From: Planctomycetota bacterium
GTDB lineage: Bacteria > Planctomycetota > UBA1135 > GCA-002686595
Assembly: GCA_029259635.1 (NCBI GenBank)
Contig: JAJDEU010000006.1
Coordinates: 1 to 64,000, forward strand
Length of the DNA: 64,000 bases
Direction: 5' to 3'
This document shows positions 54,512-63,454 of the stretch, piece after piece (position 1 is the stretch's first letter; every line of letters starts with the position of its first letter). The notes beneath the pieces are model-generated. The model did not search any database. It was not told the DNA's origin and saw only the letters and a list, made by a program, of their open reading frames with translations. The position numbers were made by a program, and so were the translations under genes.

Positions 54512-55213
54512 ATGGAAAGACTCAACGTCCTCGTCACCGGAGCCAGCCGCGGCATCGGAGCCGCCATCGCCCTCAGATTCGCTCGAGCGGGAGCGCGCGT
54601 CCTCGGGAGCGCCCGGAGCGCAGAAGCCCTCGAGCGCATCGCCGGCGAAGTCCGGGCAGCCGGGGGCGAGTTCATCCCCTGCCCGATGGAGGTCTCCGAC
54701 CGCGCGGCGGTCGAGACGGAGGTCGGAAAAGCCCTGGCGGCCAGCGGCGGCAAGCTCGACGTCCTCGTCAACAACGCCGGGATCTTCGACATCATCCCGG
54801 TCTGGGAGCTCCACCCCGAACAGTTCACACGCATGATCGAGGTCAATCTCTACGGCCCGCTCTACGTCACTCTGGCCTGCCTCGGCGCTCTCGCGCACAG
54901 CGATCGCGCCCACGTGATCAACATCTCCTCCACCGCCGGCCAGCAGGGTTATCCCGGTGGCACCGCCTACTGCACCAGCAAGTACGCCCTGCGCGGACTC
55001 TCCGACGGAATGCGGATCGACCTCGCCGAGCGCGGCATTCGCATCTCGACGATCTACCCCGGCGCCACCGACACCGAGATCTTCGACGACCTCCCCGGCG
55101 ACTGGGATCGCGCCAGTATGAATCGCCCGGAGGACGTCAGCGATGTCGTCTGGGAGACCTACTCGGCGAAAGAAGAGCTCACCGACGTCAACGTCGCGCC
55201 GCCTTCGAACTAG
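54512..55213 (+). CDS. Short-chain dehydrogenase/reductase
   Basis: A 233-aa classical SDR. It has the NAD(P) motif VLVTGASRGIGAAIA (residues 6-20), the NNAG motif (VLVNNAGIFD), the catalytic serine in INISSTAGQQG and the YxxxK pair in AYCTSKYALRG. The Arg after TGAS suggests NADP preference. The ATG at 54512 gives the usual N-terminus. Substrate unknown. It is convergent with the next gene (12 bp). Confidence 0.93.
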   Translation: MERLNVLVTGASRGIGAAIALRFARAGARVLGSARSAEALERIAGEVRAAGGEFIPCPMEVSDRAAVETEVGKALAASGGKLDVLVNNAGIFDIIPVWELHPEQFTRMIEVNLYGPLYVTLACLGALAHSDRAHVINISSTAGQQGYPGGTAYCTSKYALRGLSDGMRIDLAERGIRISTIYPGATDTEIFDDLPGDWDRASMNRPEDVSDVVWETYSAKEELTDVNVAPPSN

Positions 55214-55225
55214 CGAAGAGGCGGA

Positions 55226-55915
55226 CTACTTTTTGAGAATGAAGCGGGTCACGAATCCGTCCTGGAGGAGGAAAGCCCAGCTCGTTTTGTCGCCGGTGTT
55301 TTTCGGTCGCGAATACGAAAAATTCATCCCACCCGCCGGGCGAAAAATCGTGGTCGGCGGACCGTAGATTCGAAGCAGGTCTTTTGGGGTCAGAAAGTGT
55401 TGGGAGCGATTGGCTCCCTCAGGATCTGCATACCAGTTGAGCTCGAGCAGCTCGAGCGCCGACCAGTTCGGCTCCGTTTGCCGAGCGCGCATGGCGAACA
55501 TGCTCTCGTCTCCCCCGCCCGACGAGTCGCGCAGAACTTGCTGGGTCTCGGCGGACTCGCGCTCGAAAGCCATGCGAAGTGCATCCAGACTGCTCACCAA
55601 ATCAGTGAGCGACTCGGGCACGACTTGCTCCTCGAGCGCGGGCGACTCGGCACTCTCCTCGGAGACCGCCTCGATCGGAGACGGAGCGAAGGTCGCCAAA
55701 TGCATTTCGATTCGCTCCAGGCTCTCCGCCCGTCGCTCGCCCAATTCGCGGATTCCTTCCCATTCGCTGCGGAGCTCGGAACGCATCCGCTCGAACTCCG
55801 TCGTCGAAGACTCGGAGACCACCGGTCCCGACGACAACAAGCCAATCACTTCGGCGATTGCGATCACGATCAACAAGCCGACCACCCACGGACTCTTACC
55901 GCTATTTTCGTTCAT
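55226..55915 (-). CDS. Hypothetical single-pass coiled-coil protein
   Basis: A 229-aa protein with one N-terminal membrane segment (WVVGLLIVIAIAEVIGLL), a coiled-coil stretch (FERMRSELRSEWEGIRELGE ...) and a compact C-terminal domain (LTPKDLLRIYGPPTTIFRPA, then SYSRPKNTGDKTSWAFLLQD). It is likely anchored in the inner membrane facing the periplasm. The C-terminal part resembles no family I know. The start at 55915 fits the signal/anchor better than 55969. Confidence 0.65.
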   Translation of the reverse strand: MNENSGKSPWVVGLLIVIAIAEVIGLLSSGPVVSESSTTEFERMRSELRSEWEGIRELGERRAESLERIEMHLATFAPSPIEAVSEESAESPALEEQVVPESLTDLVSSLDALRMAFERESAETQQVLRDSSGGGDESMFAMRARQTEPNWSALELLELNWYADPEGANRSQHFLTPKDLLRIYGPPTTIFRPAGGMNFSYSRPKNTGDKTSWAFLLQDGFVTRFILKK

Positions 55916-56039
55916 GAAAGAATTGTAGCCGAGCCACAAAACACCTGGATTCGACGTTTTCGCTTTCACGTTCTCCCGCCGGACGGCTCATAGCGCGGTC
56001 TGAACGACTGGAATTCACACCTGCCCGCGGAGTCCGATT

Positions 56040-57872
56040 ATGAAACTGCGTCTCTTCCCGACACTTGTCAGCCTCGCGATGCTGCCCTTTCTCGCGTCTT
56101 TTATGGAGTCGCTCGGTTCGCCGAGCTACGGGGCGCGAACCGAAACCCGGCAGCTTCGTCCCGAGGGACAAGAGCTCGTCGACGCACTGCCTGAAGACAC
56201 GATTCTGTTTCTCGAAGGTCCGGCACTCGCGCCGCTCCTCCAAGCGGGATCTAACTCCGACCTCCTTCGCGCGCTCGGCGCCAATTCATCGGTGCGCGCA
56301 CTGCTCGATCAGGCCGACCCGTCCCTCGAAGAGTTGATCGAGAAGGGCTCGACAATTCTCGACACGCCGCTGTTGCCCCGGCTGGGTTCGGTACTCGCCG
56401 GCGGTCTGGCGATCGGCATGTCGCCGGGAGAGACCAAGCTGAATTGGACACTCGTCGCGCACAGCGATGACGCGGATCAGCTCGAAGAGAGCTTGGGGCG
56501 CGTCCTGCGATTCGTCGGCGAGCAAGCTGGCTTCCCGAGAGCGTTTAACCAACCGCACGATACGGTCGCGGGGGCCGACGTCTGGTACATCGGCGAAGAG
56601 TTCGGCGTCGCGCAGAGCGGCACCTTCCTGGTCGCCAGTACCTCACAAGATCACCTGCGCCACGCGCTCGCGAGCGTCGCGCCGGTGGCCGACCAAGTCG
56701 CGCAAGCAAACGGCGAATCGATTGAAGCCGCGCTTCGTTTGACGATTCGCGCCGACGAGTGGCTGAAGGTCGACGAAGGGTCGGAGGGAATAAAGGGCGC
56801 GAGGCAACTCGAAGAGCTGCGCGCTTCTGCCGCTAAACCCGCCGTTCAGTTCTTGCTCGGCCCCAGCCTCGCGATGATCACGCGCAGCGACGAGTTCCGC
56901 ATCGAACTGTTCGTCGACGGGGAAGACCTGCGGCTCGAGCTCCAGGGAGAGGGCATCGACGCGGGTCCGTTCGCCGCGCTCTTGCCGAAGCACGCCAAGA
57001 GTTTCGCCGAGCCGCCGCCCGCTTTGCAGATGTTCGGCCAAGGCGCAAACCTGCTCGTGTACCGGGATATCGACGCTCTCTTCGAGCACCGCGCGGACCT
57101 CTTTCCTGCGAACGATCTGCCCGAGTTCGCGAAATCGATCAGTAATCTGTCTCCGTTTCTCGGCGGAATGGACCTCACCGAAGAGGTCTTTCCCGGACTC
57201 AGCCCATGGATGCGACTCGTCGTCGATCCGGTCGAGTTCGATCCCAGTGCACACCCCGCGCAACCTCTGCCCGCGGCCTGCCTCTTGGTTCAGGTCGAAG
57301 ATCCCGAGCGCCTGGGAAACTCGTTGGTCGCCGCTTTTCAGAGCGCTGTCTCGCTCATCAATCTCGAACGCGCCCAACAGATGAAGCCGCCGCTGCTCCT
57401 CGGAATCGAGCTTGTCGACGGTATCGAGATGAGCAAAGCGCACTACTTGCTCTCGGATCCGAAAGGCGGCGTGGACATGGAGTACAACCTCGCGCCGGCC
57501 TGCGCGCTCGTCGACTCGACTTTCGTTCTCGGCACGCACAAGCATCTCGTCGAACGCGTCGTCCGGGACCTCGCCTCACAGACGAGTCGATCGGTGGAAG
57601 TCATGCCGACGGCCGAGAACTTGCGCCTATCCGGAGCTCTGGTGGTCGACGCGTTGGTCGAGAATTTACACGCCTTGGTCATGAGCAAAGTTTTGGATGA
57701 GGGAGTCAGCAAGAGCGAGGCGAAGGGCGAACTCGAGGTGGTGATCGGACTGATCGAGTTGATGAAGACGCTCGAGCTTCAAGTGGAATGCACCGATCCA
57801 CAGAGTGTTCGAGTCGAGCTCCGGCTCGATGTGCGCGATGATTCGAAAGACGGAGAGATGGTGGCGCGATGA
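56040..57872 (+). CDS. DUF3352-like exported protein
   Basis: A 610-aa protein with an N-terminal leader (LFPTLVSLAMLPFLASF). LVDALPEDTILFLEGPALAP and the repeated checking-type segments (GLAIGMSPGETKLNWTLVAH ... GTFLVASTSQDHLRHALASV, later DSTFVLGTHKHLVERVVRDL) resemble DUF3352 proteins of planctomycetes and cyanobacteria, which have no known function. It opens a three-gene operon; its TGA overlaps the DUF1800 start by 4 nt. Confidence 0.65.
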   Translation: MKLRLFPTLVSLAMLPFLASFMESLGSPSYGARTETRQLRPEGQELVDALPEDTILFLEGPALAPLLQAGSNSDLLRALGANSSVRALLDQADPSLEELIEKGSTILDTPLLPRLGSVLAGGLAIGMSPGETKLNWTLVAHSDDADQLEESLGRVLRFVGEQAGFPRAFNQPHDTVAGADVWYIGEEFGVAQSGTFLVASTSQDHLRHALASVAPVADQVAQANGESIEAALRLTIRADEWLKVDEGSEGIKGARQLEELRASAAKPAVQFLLGPSLAMITRSDEFRIELFVDGEDLRLELQGEGIDAGPFAALLPKHAKSFAEPPPALQMFGQGANLLVYRDIDALFEHRADLFPANDLPEFAKSISNLSPFLGGMDLTEEVFPGLSPWMRLVVDPVEFDPSAHPAQPLPAACLLVQVEDPERLGNSLVAAFQSAVSLINLERAQQMKPPLLLGIELVDGIEMSKAHYLLSDPKGGVDMEYNLAPACALVDSTFVLGTHKHLVERVVRDLASQTSRSVEVMPTAENLRLSGALVVDALVENLHALVMSKVLDEGVSKSEAKGELEVVIGLIELMKTLELQVECTDPQSVRVELRLDVRDDSKDGEMVAR

Positions 57873-59194
57873 AGCTGAGCAGGACGAAAAGCGCACTCGC
57901 CGAGTGGCGACCGACGCCAGGCAATGCATGGGATGCATCCGCCGCCGCACAACTCCTGCGCCGCGGTGGGTTCGGCCCCAGACCCGCGGACTTGGAACGC
58001 GCGCTCGACGAGGGTGTGGATAGGACCATCGAGAGATTGTCCGAAGCTCCCGAGTCCTTGGAGGAGAACCTGAGCGGAATTCACTCGCTGCTCGGTGTCG
58101 GCAAGATCAGTCAACTGCAAGCCTGGTGGATGTCGCTGATCACCGGTGGCGGTGTGCCCCTCGTCGAGCGCATGGCGCTCATGTGGCACAACCACTTCGC
58201 GACCTCGAACGACAAGGTCGACGACGTTCGGATGATGCACCGGCAGAACGTGATTCTGCGCGAGAACGGGCTGGGCGACTTTCGCGGTTTGCTTCGCAAG
58301 CTCGCCAAGGATCCGGCCATGCTCATCTGGCTCGATGGCGACGCGAACAAGCGTGGCAATCCCAACGAAAACTTTGCGCGCGAGGTGATGGAGCTCTTTG
58401 CGCTCGGCATCGGCAACTACGACGAGCGCGACGTTCAAGAAGCCGCGCGCGCCTTTACCGGTTGGGGCACGAACGGTCGCGCGTTCGCCTTCTCGCCGGA
58501 TCATCACGACACCGGCGAGAAACAGATCTTCGGAAAGCGCGGGGAGTTCGATGGCGACGAAGCACTGGAGCTCGTCTTGAATCACCCCGCTTGTCGAGAG
58601 CATGTCGCGCGCAAGTTGATCGAGAGCTTCGTCGACGCGAAGCCTGAGGGAGCCGCGGTTCGCGAGCTCGCGGGCGTCCTGGTTGAACGCGAGTGGAATA
58701 TCGGTGCGACGCTCGACGTGCTGCTGCGCTCGGAGCTCTTCTTCCAACCCCGCGTCCGGCGCGGCCGAATCGCCGGTCCGGTGGAGATCGTCGCGATGAC
58801 GGTGCGTTGTATGGACAAGAGCATCGCGCCTTCGCGACTGGCGCTCGCCGCCGATCGGATGGGCCAGAGCTTGTTCCGCCCGCCCTCGGTGAAGGGCTGG
58901 GATATGGGCCGAGGTTGGATCAACGCCGGAACGTGGCTCGCGCGGCACAACGAACTCGCGGCCTACGTCGTCGACTCTTCGGGCAAGCCACGCGCGACCT
59001 TGGGCTCGGCCTTCTCCAAACGCGCCGAGCGCGAACCGAGCGAGCGAGTTCTAAACACACTCTTCCCGGACGGGACCGACCGAGCCTACGCAGGAGCCAT
59101 GCGCACAGCGGCGGACGCCTGTACCTCCGAACAACAAGCCCTCGCGCAGGTCGCCGCCCTCGCGTTCTCGTCCCCCGAATACCACTTGGTCTAA
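57869..59194 (+). CDS. DUF1800 family protein
   Basis: A 441-aa protein with the DUF1800 features: AAQLLRRGGFGPRPADLERA at the start, WWMSLITGGGVPLVERMALMWHNHFATS, then ENFAREVMELFALGIGNYDERDVQEAARAFTGW and PSVKGWDMGRGWINAGTWLARHN. DUF1800 genes are nearly always followed by DUF1501 genes, as here (14 bp later). Their joint function is unknown; export or surface deposition has been suggested by context only. Confidence 0.92.
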   Translation: MKLSRTKSALAEWRPTPGNAWDASAAAQLLRRGGFGPRPADLERALDEGVDRTIERLSEAPESLEENLSGIHSLLGVGKISQLQAWWMSLITGGGVPLVERMALMWHNHFATSNDKVDDVRMMHRQNVILRENGLGDFRGLLRKLAKDPAMLIWLDGDANKRGNPNENFAREVMELFALGIGNYDERDVQEAARAFTGWGTNGRAFAFSPDHHDTGEKQIFGKRGEFDGDEALELVLNHPACREHVARKLIESFVDAKPEGAAVRELAGVLVEREWNIGATLDVLLRSELFFQPRVRRGRIAGPVEIVAMTVRCMDKSIAPSRLALAADRMGQSLFRPPSVKGWDMGRGWINAGTWLARHNELAAYVVDSSGKPRATLGSAFSKRAEREPSERVLNTLFPDGTDRAYAGAMRTAADACTSEQQALAQVAALAFSSPEYHLV

Positions 59195-59208
59195 CCGAGC
59201 TCATCGAT

Positions 59209-60396
59209 ATGCCCAGTACACGCAGACAGTTTCTCATCAACGGCATTGGCGTCACGGCTTCCCTGGCCGCAATGCCGCTTCTTCCGAATGCACTCGCGCG
59301 CACGCCGCGGAAGCGAGAGCGCGTCCTCGTCGTACTGCAACTCAGCGGCGGCAACGACGGACTCAACACCGTCATCCCGCGCACGCAGGACGCCTACTAC
59401 CGTCTCCGGCCCACGCTCGCCATTGGCTCGAACGCGGTGCACGCGCTCGACAAGAACTACGGCTTGCACCCTTCGATGGGCGCCCTTGCCAAAGTCTTTG
59501 AGGAGCAGAAGCTCGCCGTCCTTCATGGCGTTGGCCACACAGTCCAAGAGCGCTCGCACTTTCGCTCGATGGAGATCTGGCACACCGCCAGCACGGCCCT
59601 TCCGCTTGCCGACACCGGCTGGCTCGGCCGCCTCTCCGACCAAATCAGCGCGCGCTCGCCGGGCAGTATGCCGGCACTTCACATCGGCGCGGGGACTCTG
59701 CCGCTGGCGCTGCGCGGACACGGCCACTTGCCCCCCACTGTTCGCGATCCGAAAGGCTTTTTGCTCGAGCCGAATACGCCCGCCTTCGCGAGTTCGCGCG
59801 AACAACTCTTGAGCGCGAGTTCTGCGGACGGCGACCTCGACTTCCTGCGCAACTCCGCGAAGAGTACGTACACCGCCGCGAAACGAATGACCGAGCTGAC
59901 CAGCGCGAAGTCATCCGTCAGCTACCCGAACACCGAACTCGGGCGCCAGCTGAAGCTCGTCGCTAGGCTCATCTCCGGAGAGTTCGGCACGCGTGTCTTC
60001 CAAGTCGAGCTCGGCGGCTTCGACCACCACTCGCGCCAAGCGCCCGCGCACCAAGCGCTGCTCGGCCAACTCTCGAATGCCCTCGCCGCCTTCCAAGGCG
60101 ACCTCGATGAATCCGGCCACGACGACCGCGTCATGACACTGGTCTTCAGCGAGTTCGGAAGACGCGCCGCCGAGAACGGATCGCGTGGAACCGACCACGG
60201 CGCCGGTGCGCCAGCCTTCTTGATGGGCTCGAAGGTGCGAGCGGGTCTGCACGGCACCGGCCCGGATCTAACTCAACTTGTCGATGGCGACGTCGCCGTG
60301 ACCACCGACTTCCGCAGCGTCTACACGACGCTCGAGCAGAGCTGGATGGGCATGAAGCCGTCGACGCGGGCCAAAGCCCTTCCTCTATTGGGGTAA
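59209..60396 (+). CDS. DUF1501 family Tat-exported protein
   Basis: A 395-aa protein starting MPSTRRQFLINGIGV, a twin-arginine signal. The mature protein shows the DUF1501 pattern: LVVLQLSGGNDGLNTVIPRT, YGLHPSMGALAKVFEEQKLA, SHFRSMEIWHTAS, FQVELGGFDHHSRQAPAHQA and VFSEFGRRAAENGSRGTDHG. The fold is that of alkaline-phosphatase-superfamily proteins, with conserved His/Asp that may bind metal. It is the last gene of the DUF3352-like/DUF1800/DUF1501 operon. Confidence 0.93.
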   Translation: MPSTRRQFLINGIGVTASLAAMPLLPNALARTPRKRERVLVVLQLSGGNDGLNTVIPRTQDAYYRLRPTLAIGSNAVHALDKNYGLHPSMGALAKVFEEQKLAVLHGVGHTVQERSHFRSMEIWHTASTALPLADTGWLGRLSDQISARSPGSMPALHIGAGTLPLALRGHGHLPPTVRDPKGFLLEPNTPAFASSREQLLSASSADGDLDFLRNSAKSTYTAAKRMTELTSAKSSVSYPNTELGRQLKLVARLISGEFGTRVFQVELGGFDHHSRQAPAHQALLGQLSNALAAFQGDLDESGHDDRVMTLVFSEFGRRAAENGSRGTDHGAGAPAFLMGSKVRAGLHGTGPDLTQLVDGDVAVTTDFRSVYTTLEQSWMGMKPSTRAKALPLLG

Positions 60397-60742
60397 TCCT
60401 CGGTCGCCGAGGTGCTGAAGTCGGGACGGACACTCCCGCGAGTCGCTCGTTGGCCCCCCGGGAGGCGCGGGAAATGGACTTCCCCAACAGGTCAGGGCGG
60501 CTGTCGCTATCGGGCGGCGGCGAATGAGCGTGCGATCCGATTTTTGCGGTACCCTTCTGTGGCAAAATTCCAAGACGTCCCCCAATGGGTGCGACTGAGG
60601 TCCACTGGGCAAGCTAGCGAACGACAGTGTTTCGCCAGGGCCTAAAAACGCGTCACCGATGCCGAGAAGTCGGCGTAGCGCGGAACTTCGCGAGCGTTAC
60701 CTCGCTCAATCGCCCCTCATCATTCGAACCTACGCCTCCACG
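60397..60742. other. 346 bp intergenic stretch
   Basis: No gene is supported. Immediately after the DUF1501 stop is a 6-bp hairpin (CCTCGG 60398-60403 with CCGAGG 60407-60412, 3-nt loop) without a T-run. The rest should hold the promoter of the spondin-domain gene; no clear -35/-10 pair is seen. Confidence 0.5.
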
Positions 60743-61810
60743 ATGCTCACCACCTTCGGATTCCGTTCGGCAGCCGCCCTGCTCCTCGTCACCGCAGTCA
60801 CCCCCAGCCTGGCTTCGGCGAACGGAGCCGACGCGCTCTACGACGTGCACTTCACCCCGACTTGGAGCTTCGCCACTCATCCGACGGCCTTTCCTCCGTT
60901 CGCTCACTTCTCCCCTTTGATCGGCGCGACGCATAACGCAGGCGTTCAGTTCTGGACACCGGGCGGAGTTTCGTCGCCGGGCATCGAAGTCATGGCCGAA
61001 TCCGGCGGCACGTTTCAGCTCGACTCCGAAGTCATGCAGGCGATTACGGCCGGCAATGCGGGCGAGGTCATCAACGGCGGCGCGATCTTCTTGCCCGGTA
61101 CCGCAATGGGCACCTTTCGCGTCACCGATGAGTTCCCCCTCGTCTCCCTGGTCACGATGATCGCGCCCAGCCCCGATTGGTTCGTCGGCGTCCATGACCT
61201 GAACCTGCTCTCGCCGACGGGTTGGGTCGACAATCTCGTTGTCGACCTGTTTGCCTACGACGCGGGCACCGACAGTGGAGCGACGTTCACTTCCAACGAC
61301 ATTAACACCCTGCCGAAGCAGCACATCTCGCTCATCACGGGCGGTCCGTTTACCGGCATGGACTCGCTCGGAACCTTCACCTTTGTGCGTCGAGCGAGCA
61401 CCTTCCGATATGGTTCTGTGAATCCCGCCGAGAGTTTCGTCGTAACGTCTGGAGTTCCGCAAATGGGCACGACGGTAGAATTCGAGTTCAAGGATCCCTC
61501 CGGAACCATGCTCCAACCTTCGAAGGTCTTTTTATCGGCCGCAATCACGGCTGACCCGTTGTATCCCTCCGGCACGATCGTTCCCTTCTACGGTTTGACC
61601 GCGCCGGGAACTCCGGGCGAGATACTGGTTGGCCCGACCTTCTTGACGAGACGCGCCGGGATGTGGAAGGGCAATCCCGTCGGATTCACCCTTCAGGTTC
61701 CTGTGGATCCGACGTTGGAGGGCGTGCCCATCTACTTGCAGGGCTTCTTCTACGACGCAACTCATCGTGTCGGATTGACGAGCGCCATCAAGCTCGTCAT
61801 CGGGGCGTAG
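60743..61810 (+). CDS. Spondin-domain secreted protein
   Basis: A 355-aa protein with a signal peptide ending LASA. The domain begins YDVHFTPTWSFATHPTAFPP and contains FSPLIGATHNAGVQFWTPGG and VMAESGGTFQLDSEV, the pattern of spondin N domains, which in bacteria occur as secreted proteins of unknown role. The C-terminal half (FTFVRRASTFRYGS ... VPVDPTLEGVPIYLQGFFYD) adds a beta-rich domain. The start at 60743 is chosen because the in-frame sequence from 60659 lacks signal character. Confidence 0.85.
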   Translation: MLTTFGFRSAAALLLVTAVTPSLASANGADALYDVHFTPTWSFATHPTAFPPFAHFSPLIGATHNAGVQFWTPGGVSSPGIEVMAESGGTFQLDSEVMQAITAGNAGEVINGGAIFLPGTAMGTFRVTDEFPLVSLVTMIAPSPDWFVGVHDLNLLSPTGWVDNLVVDLFAYDAGTDSGATFTSNDINTLPKQHISLITGGPFTGMDSLGTFTFVRRASTFRYGSVNPAESFVVTSGVPQMGTTVEFEFKDPSGTMLQPSKVFLSAAITADPLYPSGTIVPFYGLTAPGTPGEILVGPTFLTRRAGMWKGNPVGFTLQVPVDPTLEGVPIYLQGFFYDATHRVGLTSAIKLVIGA

Positions 61811-61926
61811 TCGACAAGGGGAACGCGGGCTCAGCACAAGAAGAGGCTGTCCCGCGGCTTTGGTGGAAGCCTAGTCCTCGATCCAGCGAGGGCACCGATC
61901 GCTGCACTGTCAGACCGACGGTTGCC

Positions 61927-62289
61927 CTATCCGCTTCTCTCCGCGCGTGACTTTCGCTCCCACTCGAGCAGCGCGATCAGCAAGCCGAGGATCGAGGACA
62001 TCAGCCATAATCCGCCGAGGTGCTCGCCTTTAGCGGGGACGACGATCATCGGGATCGATCCGGCGAGCGGGCCGACGACGAGATAACCCCAGCGTGCGGT
62101 TCGGAAGAAGCGAATCGTCGTCAGGATCACGACGCCGAAGAGAGCGCCAAAGAGGAAGGCCGCGGTCACGGCGATGAAGTAGTTGATGACGCCGCCTTCG
62201 GCCTCGCGGCTGAGCGGCAGCGCAAAAATTCCGCCTGTGAGGATCGCCAAGCGATAGCTGCTCATCCAGGTTCGTATGCGTGTGAGCAT
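61927..62289 (-). CDS. Small polytopic membrane protein
   Basis: A 120-aa protein with about four hydrophobic segments (LAILTGGIFALP, YFIAVTAAFLFGALFGVVIL, WGYLVVGPLAGSIPMIVV, GLWLMSSILGLLIALL). No family recognised. It begins 2 nt after the anti-sigma gene and is part of its operon. The first 71 codons of the longer open frame overlap the anti-sigma gene and are not used. Confidence 0.65.
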   Translation of the reverse strand: MLTRIRTWMSSYRLAILTGGIFALPLSREAEGGVINYFIAVTAAFLFGALFGVVILTTIRFFRTARWGYLVVGPLAGSIPMIVVPAKGEHLGGLWLMSSILGLLIALLEWERKSRAERSG

Positions 62290-62291
62290 GA

Positions 62292-62807
62292 CTAGCTCTC
62301 CTTTTCGTCGGTGAGGTCGATCGTGGGCATGAGCTCTTCGAAGGCTTGGCCCCATTCGGAGACGGACGCGCCGAAGCCGCTCCATGAACTCGGTAAGGAG
62401 TTTGCCGGGGAGGCGTCGTCTTGAGAGAGCGTGCGAATGGCGATCAGGGCGAGGGCGGCGGCTGCGAGCGGGAGTAGGGTGGAGACCTTGAGTCGCTGCC
62501 AACCCGAGACTGCGGTTGGAGCGGGAATGAGCGCGAGTCGATCATTCAGCCCAGCCATCGCGAAGTCGAGCTCGGACTCGACCGTGGTCGCAGGAACGAG
62601 GGTCTCGAGCATGAGCTCGAGCTCGTCACTCTCGGCGCGACAACTGGCGCAGGCCTCTAGGTGTCCCGAGTCGCGCGCCTCCTCGATCGGAGCCAGCCCG
62701 CCATCGAGCAACTCCGTCAGTCGATGACGGACTCTTTCACAGGAACTCGACGGCTCCCGCGAGCCGCTCGCGTCGCGAACACCACGATCTTGATTTTCTT
62801 TAGTCAT
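62292..62807 (-). CDS. Zinc anti-sigma factor (ZAS-type)
   Basis: A 171-aa membrane protein. The N-terminal anti-sigma domain has the HxxxCxxC pattern in GHLEACASCRAE (His49, Cys53, Cys56). One membrane segment follows (LLPLAAAALALIAIRTL), then a short periplasmic tail. It should hold the upstream ECF factor inactive. The start at 62807 overlaps the sigma stop by 4 nt (ATGA); ATG at 62813 is an alternative. Confidence 0.85.
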   Translation of the reverse strand: MTKENQDRGVRDASGSREPSSSCERVRHRLTELLDGGLAPIEEARDSGHLEACASCRAESDELELMLETLVPATTVESELDFAMAGLNDRLALIPAPTAVSGWQRLKVSTLLPLAAAALALIAIRTLSQDDASPANSLPSSWSGFGASVSEWGQAFEELMPTIDLTDEKES

Positions 62808-63454
62808 AACCATTCACCGCCTAACGCCGCGCGTAACTTGCGCAGCCCTTGATAGAAATTCGCGCGGGCATTCGCCTCCGAGATTCCGAGCAGCTCTGCG
62901 ATCTCGCCGTGCGAGAGTTCGCCGTCCGATCGCAGGAGACAGACCTCGCGCTGGCGAGGCGGCAGCTCCTGCATCGCTGCCTGTACGCGCGAACGAAGCT
63001 CGCGCTTCTCGAGTTCTTCCAATGCGCCTGGCTCCGCACGATCATCACGGATCGATTCGGGAGCCTCCGACAACGCCACTTCCGATCGCTTGCGCAACCT
63101 TTGGGCCAGCGCGTTGCGGGCCATCGTGAGCACCCAAGCGCGAAAACGTTCGGGATCACGCAGGCTCGCGAGTTGCTCAAGCGCCCGAACGAGCGTGTCT
63201 TGATAGAGGTCGCGCGCTCGATCGAGCAGAGGCTCGCGCCCTCGCACGAAGGACCATAAGACTCGGCCGTGACGCTCGAGCAGCTCCGCAAAGCCCTCTC
63301 GATCGCCCGCCAAGACTCGTGTGATGATCTCGGTGTCGCTCTGTTCCACAGTACTCTCATGAGCTGTCGGGCCCGCGATCGGGGCTCTGCTCGACGCTCT
63401 GTCGCACTCAGTCGGATTTCGTGAAACGGATTTCGACAAAACTTCGACCGTCAT
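62804..63454 (-). CDS. ECF sigma-70 factor
   Basis: A 216-aa ECF factor. Region 2 contains LDRARDLYQDTLVRALEQL and FRAWVLTMARNALAQRL; region 4 has LPPRQREVCLLRSDGELSHG and IAELLGISEANARANFYQGL, a normal -35-binding helix-turn-helix. The start at 63454 overlaps the MFS stop by 4 nt (ATGA). A GTG at 63349 would give a shorter, more typical ECF N-terminus and cannot be excluded. It is followed by its anti-sigma gene. Confidence 0.9.
   Translation of the reverse strand: MTVEVLSKSVSRNPTECDRASSRAPIAGPTAHESTVEQSDTEIITRVLAGDREGFAELLERHGRVLWSFVRGREPLLDRARDLYQDTLVRALEQLASLRDPERFRAWVLTMARNALAQRLRKRSEVALSEAPESIRDDRAEPGALEELEKRELRSRVQAAMQELPPRQREVCLLRSDGELSHGEIAELLGISEANARANFYQGLRKLRAALGGEWL

Noticed and set aside
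58693..59208. N-terminal extension of the DUF1501 frame back to 58693
   Set aside because: It overlaps the DUF1800 gene out of frame; the Tat signal sets the start at 59209.
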